Below are positions 1-5,616 of a stretch of DNA of 5,616 nt, one piece after another. This DNA is from CAYJPV01 sp964396055 (GTDB lineage Bacteria; Acidobacteriota; Vicinamibacteria; Vicinamibacterales; JAKQTR01): positions 1 to 5,616 of the forward strand of contig CAYNDV010000219.1 in assembly GCA_964396055.1 (NCBI GenBank), written 5' to 3'. The notes under the pieces are model-generated. The model ran no database searches. It saw only the letters and a list, made by a program, of their open reading frames with translations, and was not told where the DNA came from. Both the position numbers and the translations under genes were made by a program. The first letter of the stretch is position 1. Each line of letters starts with the position of its first letter.

Positions 1-1616
1 GGCCACGGCGGCTCCGGCGACGAGCCCCAGCCCGGGCTGGCACTACCTGCGGGCGGCCTGGGCGGCGCGCCTCGCCCTCGATCCGGCAACGCCCGCCTTC
101 GAAACCGCCTGGAACGAGGTGCTGCGGGCGGGGCAGTGGTCGGCCCCTGCCGCTGCGCCCGCGTCAGCTGCCCCTGCGGCGCCAGCGGGGGCGGCGCCGC
201 CGCCGCTTTCACCGGCGGCCTTTGCGCTGCTCGGCCCGCTCGCGCAGGCGGCCGGGGTCTCGACGGGGATCGAACTGCAGCTCTACCCGCACTTCGCGCT
301 GGCGGACGGGCGGTCGGCCAACAACGGCTGGCTCAACGAGCTGCCGGACCCGATCACGCGCATCACATGGGGCGGCGCGCTGTCGATCGCGCCCCGGCGG
401 TTCGACGAGATGCAGCTGGCCAACGGCGATCTGGTCGAGGTGGACGCGGGACACGGCAAGGTGGTCGTGCCGGCGTACCGCCACGCGGGCATGCACCACG
501 ACCAGGTGGCTCTGCCGCTCGGCCTGGGCCGCGCGGCCTGTGGCATCATCGGCAACGGGATCGGCCACAACGCCTTCCCGCTTCGTCAGCTCACGAACGG
601 CCGGCTGATTGCGGCGGGCCTGGCCGTGACGATCCGCAAGGCCGGCGGCACCGAGACGCTGGCCTTCGGGCAGGGCTCGGATGTCATCGACCGCGACCGG
701 CGGCCCCTGGTGCCGGTGACGACGCTCTCCGCCTACCAGCAGAACCCGAAGGCGGGCACCGAGCAGCAGGCGGGCGGCCCGTCGATCTGGCCCGCGCACC
801 CGTACCCGAAGGTCCGGTGGGCGATGGCCATCGACCTCAGCAAGTGCAACGGCTGCGGCAAGTGCGTGATCGGCTGCCAGGCCGAGAACAACATTCCGGT
901 GGTGGGCCGGCAGGGCATCATCGACGGCCGCGAGATGTCGTGGATGCGCATCGACCGCTACTACGATGCCCCGAAGAAGGACGGGCAGTGGGACGCCGAG
1001 GTGTGGGACGGCCCGCTCGCGGTGGTGGAGGATCCGCAGACGCTCTTCGAGCCGATGCTGTGCCAGCACTGCGAGAACGCGCCCTGCGAGACCGTCTGCC
1101 CGTTTGTGGCGACGATGCACAGCGGCGACGGGCTGAACCAGCAGATCTACAACCGCTGCGTGGGCACCCGGTACTGCGCGAACAACTGCCCGTTCAAGGT
1201 GCGGCGCTTCAATTACTGGGAGTACAGCAAGGCGCAGGAGAGCGCCTTCTTCCGGTGGCTGCTGCCCACCATCGGGCGCAACGCGGACCTGAACGCGCGC
1301 GCCCCGATGCAGATGAAGAACAACCCCGAAGTGACTGTGCGGAGCCGCGGCGTGATGGAGAAGTGCTCCTTCTGCATCCAGCGCATCCGGGCGGCCGGCG
1401 CCGAGGCGGTGCGCGACGGGAAATCGAAGGACCGGTTCCCCGACGGCGCGGTGGTGCCGGCGTGCATGGAAGCGTGCCCGACGGGGGCCATCACGTTCGG
1501 CGACGCGAACAACCCCGAGTCGCGGGTGGCGGCCCTGGCGCACCACCCGCGAGCCATGCGGCTGCTGGAGGCCGTCGGTGTGAAGCCGTCCATCTCCTAT
1601 CTGACGAAGGTGCGCC

Positions 1617-1630
<14 letters not shown>
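1..1630 (+). CDS. actB: ActB, iron-sulfur subunit of Alternative Complex III (5' partial)
   Basis: This subunit carries electrons from the membrane quinol site to the c-type hemes of Alternative Complex III on the periplasmic side. The frame is open from base 2 and enters from outside the window, so the GTG at 119 is not the start. Bases about 2-700 encode the end of the molybdopterin-oxidoreductase-like half, including ANNGWLNELPDPITRITWGG and a GIGHNAFPLR stretch. In known ACIII this half binds no molybdenum cofactor. The ferredoxin-like half follows with four Cys motifs: CxxCxxCxxxC (845-877), CxxCx4CxxxCP (1061-1102), CVGTRYCxxNCP (1157-1192), and a split CxxC (1364-1375) plus CxxxCP (1463-1480). 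The third motif has Thr where a fourth Cys would sit, matching the three [4Fe-4S] plus one [3Fe-4S] set known for ActB. An Ala/Pro-rich segment lies at 140-214. The C-terminus (PESRV...YLTKVRH) is family-typical and intact. The gene ends 14 nt inside actC. The N-terminal half and any Tat signal lie outside the window. Confidence 0.95.
1606..1610 (+). promoter_or_regulatory. Ribosome binding site of actC
   Basis: GAAGG lies 6 nt before the ATG at 1617, inside the last codons of actB. Its position supports this ATG over the later in-frame ATG at 1653 and implies translational coupling with actB. Confidence 0.6.
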
Positions 1631-3098
<1,468 letters not shown>

Positions 3099-3101
3099 AC
3101 C

Positions 3102-3653
3102 ATGACGCCGACATCGACCACAGGCATCCTCGGCCACTTCTACGAACCGGCTGACGCCCTGGCCGCCGCCGCGAAGGTCCGCGACGCCGGCTGGACGCAC
3201 TTCGACTTCCTCACCCCGTTCCCCATCCACGGGATGGAGGACGCCATGGGCCAGAAGAAGTCGTGGATCCCGTACGTCACGGCCGTGCTCGCCCTGGGCG
3301 GCATCCTCTTCGCCCAGGGCCTGCAGAACTACGTGATGATCTGGGACTGGCCCATGAACTTCGGCGGCAAGCCGTTCGCGGCCTGGCCGGCGTTCATTCC
3401 CATCACCTTCGAGGCCATGGTGTTCTGGGCCGCGCTGGGCAGCGCGATCGTGGCGATCATCGCTGGCAAGCTGGACACCGTGCCGCAGCCGCCGCCGATG
3501 CTGGTGCAGACCGGCGCGACGGTGGACCGGTTCGTGCTCTGGATCTCCGCCACCGACCCGAAGTGGGACGCGGCCCGGGCCGAGGCCTTCGTGCGATCGC
3601 TCGGGGCCGACGGCGTGCGGCTCGTGGACGTGGAAGGAGGGGCCCGTGTCTAA
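3102..3653 (+). CDS. actD: ActD, DUF3341-type membrane subunit of Alternative Complex III
   Basis: This 183-residue protein matches the ActD (DUF3341) subunit, a small membrane component that packs on the ActC/ActF core of ACIII and carries no known cofactor. A soluble N-terminal part begins GILGHFYEPADAL (8-20) and leads into FLTPFPIHGMEDAMG (36-50), the family's most recognisable stretch. Two hydrophobic helices follow, at about 55-80 and 95-121, separated by a loop with NFGGKPFAAWPAFIPITFE (86-104). The C-terminal soluble part contains DRFVLWISATDPKWD and ends in a short alpha/beta-like segment. The length is typical of the family. The ATG is 3 nt past the actC stop and has a Shine-Dalgarno sequence. 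The end overlaps actE by 8 nt. Its exact biochemical role in the complex is not established, so the name rests on family resemblance and on its usual place between actC and actE. Confidence 0.94.
   Translation: MTPTSTTGILGHFYEPADALAAAAKVRDAGWTHFDFLTPFPIHGMEDAMGQKKSWIPYVTAVLALGGILFAQGLQNYVMIWDWPMNFGGKPFAAWPAFIPITFEAMVFWAALGSAIVAIIAGKLDTVPQPPPMLVQTGATVDRFVLWISATDPKWDAARAEAFVRSLGADGVRLVDVEGGARV
3632..3640 (+). promoter_or_regulatory. Strong ribosome binding site setting the GTG start of actE
   Basis: GGAAGGAGG, a near-perfect Shine-Dalgarno sequence, lies 5 nt before the GTG at 3646 and inside the 3' end of actD. It decides the actE start: the next in-frame ATG (3667) has no comparable site and would shorten the lipoprotein signal peptide to an implausible length. 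Confidence 0.75.
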
Positions 3654-4410
3654 CGCCATCCGGACGATGGGCGCGGTGGCGCTCGCCGCGCTGCTGGCCG
3701 GCTGCGACGTCGGCCTGCCGGCGGGACGCACGCCGCACCGCGAGGGGAACCGCCTCGACATGGGCGATCAGCCCAAGCTCAAGCCGCAGCGGAAAGACAT
3801 CTTCGGCGCGCGGCCCACGGGCCTGATGGAGCCCCAGCCCGGCACGGTGGCTGTCGGCGAGAGCCCGTACCCGTACGCGCAGGACCAGGCGGATCGCGCC
3901 GGCGCCGAACTGGCGAACCCGCTCCCGGCGACGCCCGACGTGATCGCCCACGGGAAATTCGTGTACGACAACGTCTGCGTGACGTGTCACGGAGCGGCGG
4001 GCGCGGGCGACGGCCACGTCACCGCGCTCTTTCCCAAGCCGCCCAGCCTGATGACGCAGAAGGTGCGCGACTGGCCCGACGGGCAGCTGTTCCACCGCCC
4101 CATGCGCGGCCAGAACTCGATGCCGAGCCACGCGCGGCAGGTGGACGCCCGCGACGCGTGGGCGGTGATCCACTACATCCGCGAGATGCAGAAGACGGAG
4201 CCCGTGGCTCCACCGTCCACCTCCGCCGCGGCTCCACCTGCACCCGCCTCCGCGGCGCCTGCGCCCGCACCCGCCTCCGCGGCGCCTGCGCCAGCACCCG
4301 CCTCCGCGGCGCCTGCGCCCGCACCAGGCTCCGGCGCCGCTTCGGCGAGGCCTGCCGGCCCGGCAGGTGCACCCGCAACTCCAGCGGGGCCCGTCAAGGG
4401 AGGGAAGTGA
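3646..4410 (+). CDS. actE: ActE, lipoprotein monoheme cytochrome c subunit of Alternative Complex III, with Ala/Pro-rich tail
   Basis: This 254-residue protein is a membrane-anchored c-type cytochrome on the periplasmic face, probably the exit or relay heme of ACIII. The start is GTG, fixed by a strong Shine-Dalgarno sequence 5 nt upstream. A short signal peptide (1-19) ends in the lipobox LAGC, with Cys20 (3703-3705) as the lipidated residue and Asp21 at position +2. ActE is a lipoprotein in characterised ACIII. One heme c motif, CVTCH, is at 111-115 (3976-3990), followed by GAAGAGDGHV; Met159 in GQNSMPSHA is the likely sixth iron ligand. The heme domain ends near residue 184 (YIREMQKTE). 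About 70 residues rich in Ala, Pro and Gly follow, including three copies of ASAAPAPAP (201-227), ending in a basic GPVKGGK. I read this tail as a flexible linker or spacer; its function is unknown. The gene overlaps actD by 8 nt and lies 4 nt before actF. Confidence 0.94.
   Translation: MSNAIRTMGAVALAALLAGCDVGLPAGRTPHREGNRLDMGDQPKLKPQRKDIFGARPTGLMEPQPGTVAVGESPYPYAQDQADRAGAELANPLPATPDVIAHGKFVYDNVCVTCHGAAGAGDGHVTALFPKPPSLMTQKVRDWPDGQLFHRPMRGQNSMPSHARQVDARDAWAVIHYIREMQKTEPVAPPSTSAAAPPAPASAAPAPAPASAAPAPAPASAAPAPAPGSGAASARPAGPAGAPATPAGPVKGGK
4246..4326 (+). repeat. Three 27-bp tandem repeats encoding ASAAPAPAP in the ActE tail
   Basis: Three head-to-tail 27-bp units lie at 4246-4272, 4273-4299 and 4300-4326, in frame, each encoding the same nine residues. 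They differ only at third positions of Pro codons (CCC versus CCA), so the nucleotide identity is far higher than protein constraint alone requires. This points to recent slippage or unequal exchange. A degenerate Ala/Pro stretch precedes (from about 4227) and follows them. Confidence 0.9.
4335..4367 (+). other. Two adjacent GC-rich inverted repeats near the 3' end of actE
   Basis: CGCCG-CTT-CGGCG (4335-4347) and CCTGCCG-GCC-CGGCAGG (4351-4367) can each fold into a small hairpin, with 5-bp and 7-bp stems and 3-nt loops. They lie in the coding sequence of the ActE tail, about 30 nt before the actF Shine-Dalgarno region. No T-run follows, so they are not an intrinsic terminator. They may affect mRNA stability or actF translation, or may simply reflect Ala/Pro/Gly codons in GC-rich DNA. 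Confidence 0.4.
4397..4407 (+). promoter_or_regulatory. Ribosome binding site of actF
   Basis: The purine run AGGGAGGGAAG ends 7 nt before the ATG at 4415 and overlaps the last codons of actE, whose TGA is at 4408-4410. It supports the ATG at 4415 as the start of actF and coupled translation. Confidence 0.65.
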
Positions 4411-4414
4411 CGTC

Positions 4415-5616
4415 ATGAGCCATCACCACACGCACGCCCTTCCTGCCGCACCCGGCCGGATCTCGCTGCCTGGTCTGGTCACCGGGCTCTCGGCCGTGGC
4501 GGTTCTGGCCGGCGCTGGCGCCCTCGGCCTGGCGTTCTCGCGCGGCGACGCCACGATCGCGTGGAGCGCGTATCTCATCGGCGTGTTCTACGCCCTGGGC
4601 CTCGGTGTCTTCGGTGCCGCCTGGCTCGCGATCCTGTACCTGTCGCGCGCCGACTGGGCCGTCACCATGCGCCGGATTCCCGAGGCGATGACCGCCTGGC
4701 TCCTGCCCGGCGGCGTCCTGGCCCTGCTCGTCGGTCTCGGCGCCCACACCCTGTACCACTGGTCGCACGCCGATGCCGTCGCGGCCGACGCGCTGCTGGC
4801 CCACAAGGCGCCGTTCCTCAACATGACGATGTTCGTCGCGCTGGTGGGCGTGAGCCTGGCGCTGTGGGTCGTGTTCGCGTGGCTCCTCGTCCGGACGTCG
4901 CACCGCCAGGATCGCGACGGGGGCATGGCGCCCACGCGCACGAACCGGACGCTCTCGGCGATCTTCCTTGTCATCTTCTCGTTGACCCTCAGCATCGTCA
5001 GCTTCTACTACCTGATGTCGCTCGAGGCGCACTGGTTCTCGACGATGTTCGCCGTGCTCGTGTTCACGGACATCGTCCAGACCGGCACCGCGTTCGTGGC
5101 GGTGGTGGCGGCGCTCTTCGTGGCGTCGGGGACCCTGAAGGGATTCCTGAACGAGAACCACCTGCACAGCCTGGCGAAGATGGTGTTTGCCTCGACCGGC
5201 TTCTGGGCGTACATCTACTTCTGCCAGCACATGCTGATCTGGTACGCGAACATCCCGGAGGAGACGATCTATTTCATCAAGCGGACCGAGAACGGGTGGC
5301 TGCCGTACCTGCTGGCGCTGCCGGCGCTGAAGTTCGTGGTGCCATTCCTGATCCTGCTGCCCCGCGAGGCCAAGCGGAACCCGCGGGTGCTGGTGCCGGC
5401 GTCGGTGCTGATCCTCTTCGCGCAGTTCTGGGAGCTGTACGTCATGGTGGGGCCGGCGATGGGGCACGGCGCCGAGGCGGCGCATGGGCATCTGCCGCTC
5501 GTGGAGCTTGGGGTCACGATCGGGTTCGTGGGCCTGTTCACGCTCGTCTTCGGCTGGTTCCTGGGCCGCCACAACGCCGTGCCGCTGAAGGACCCGGCGA
5601 TCAAGGCGGGGTTGGA
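4415..5616 (+). CDS. actF: ActF, second NrfD-like membrane subunit of Alternative Complex III (3' partial)
   Basis: The frame from the ATG at 4415 stays open for 400 codons to the window edge, with no stop. The protein begins with a His-rich MSHHHTH and has about ten hydrophobic segments, roughly at 18-41, 50-76, 94-114, 132-159, 178-198, 207-238, 253-276, 294-315, 323-345 and 362-384. Recognisable ActF stretches are YYLMSLEAHWFSTMF (198-212), NENHLHSLAKMVFA (246-259), FWAYIYFCQHMLIWYANIPEE (263-283), FVVPFLILLPREAKRNP (307-323) and the end-of-protein VPLKDPAIKAG (389-399). The last suggests only a short C-terminal piece is missing. ActF pairs with ActC in the membrane core. It is not thought to carry the quinol site but has been proposed to conduct protons. 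The loop at 349-360 is His/Gly/Ala-rich. The start is 4 nt after the actE stop and has a good Shine-Dalgarno sequence. At 198-199 Tyr-Tyr stands where I remember Asp-Trp in relatives. Confidence 0.94.
   Translation, partial: MSHHHTHALPAAPGRISLPGLVTGLSAVAVLAGAGALGLAFSRGDATIAWSAYLIGVFYALGLGVFGAAWLAILYLSRADWAVTMRRIPEAMTAWLLPGGVLALLVGLGAHTLYHWSHADAVAADALLAHKAPFLNMTMFVALVGVSLALWVVFAWLLVRTSHRQDRDGGMAPTRTNRTLSAIFLVIFSLTLSIVSFYYLMSLEAHWFSTMFAVLVFTDIVQTGTAFVAVVAALFVASGTLKGFLNENHLHSLAKMVFASTGFWAYIYFCQHMLIWYANIPEETIYFIKRTENGWLPYLLALPALKFVVPFLILLPREAKRNPRVLVPASVLILFAQFWELYVMVGPAMGHGAEAAHGHLPLVELGVTIGFVGLFTLVFGWFLGRHNAVPLKDPAIKAGL

Noticed and set aside
119..121. GTG at 119 as the start of a complete 503-residue gene
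   Set aside because: The frame is open upstream to the window edge and codes for plausible ActB sequence there, and no Shine-Dalgarno sequence precedes the GTG. The gene enters from the left.
140..830. A working molybdenum enzyme
   Set aside because: The sequence resembles the dinucleotide-binding end of molybdopterin oxidoreductases, but its fusion to the ferredoxin-like half followed by actC-F identifies ActB, whose molybdopterin-like half is known to lack the cofactor.
4246..4326. CRISPR-like or regulatory direct repeats
   Set aside because: The units abut with no spacers, keep the reading frame and encode identical peptides, so they are a protein-coding tandem repeat.
4351..4367. Intrinsic terminator between actE and actF
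   Set aside because: The stem is short, lies inside the actE coding sequence, has no following T-run, and is directly followed by a Shine-Dalgarno sequence and the actF start.
4394..5572. Long open frame on the minus strand (392 codons) opposite actF
   Set aside because: The plus strand encodes a recognisable ten-helix ActF over the same bases. The minus translation is charged low-complexity sequence, a shadow of the actF codons.

Overview
This window is one uninterrupted, co-directional (+ strand) block of a gene cluster for Alternative Complex III (ACIII), the quinol:electron-acceptor oxidoreductase that replaces cytochrome bc1 in many bacteria. In order it holds the 3' part of actB (truncated by the left edge), then complete actC, actD and actE, and nearly all of actF (truncated by the right edge). 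No noncoding stretch exceeds a few bases. The window shows no promoter, terminator, RNA gene, mobile element or CRISPR array. Neighbouring genes overlap by 14 or 8 nt or are separated by 3 or 4 nt, and each internal start has a purine-rich Shine-Dalgarno sequence inside or next to the end of the preceding gene. The set is therefore very probably one translationally coupled operon. The pentaheme subunit gene actA is expected just upstream, and actG and/or cytochrome oxidase genes downstream, but neither lies in the window.

Layout: 1-1630 actB (end of the molybdopterin-oxidoreductase-like domain, an Ala/Pro-rich segment, then a ferredoxin-type domain with four Cys motifs); 1617-3098 actC (NrfD-type ten-helix membrane subunit); 3102-3653 actD (DUF3341-type subunit, two helices); 3646-4410 actE (lipoprotein monoheme cytochrome c with a long Ala/Pro tail containing three 27-bp tandem repeats); 4415-5616 actF (second NrfD-like ten-helix subunit, open to the right edge).

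How the genes work together (family knowledge): ActC and ActF form the membrane core. A quinol is oxidised near ActC, electrons pass through the iron-sulfur chain of ActB to the c-type hemes of ActA and ActE, and then to a soluble cytochrome c or directly to a heme-copper oxidase. ActD packs against the membrane core. Proton translocation through ActC and ActF has been proposed.

Organism: strong G+C bias with G/C-ending codons, Shine-Dalgarno-led starts and a lipoprotein ActE suggest a high-GC Gram-negative bacterium. Acidobacteriota (for example a Vicinamibacteria-like lineage) is my best guess, with Gemmatimonadota or another ACIII-bearing phylum possible. The window has no phylogenetic marker that settles it. 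I see a known respiratory complex rather than a new system. The points worth a second look are the repeat-built ActE tail, a possible substitution in a conserved ActF motif, and the small intra-operon hairpins before actF.
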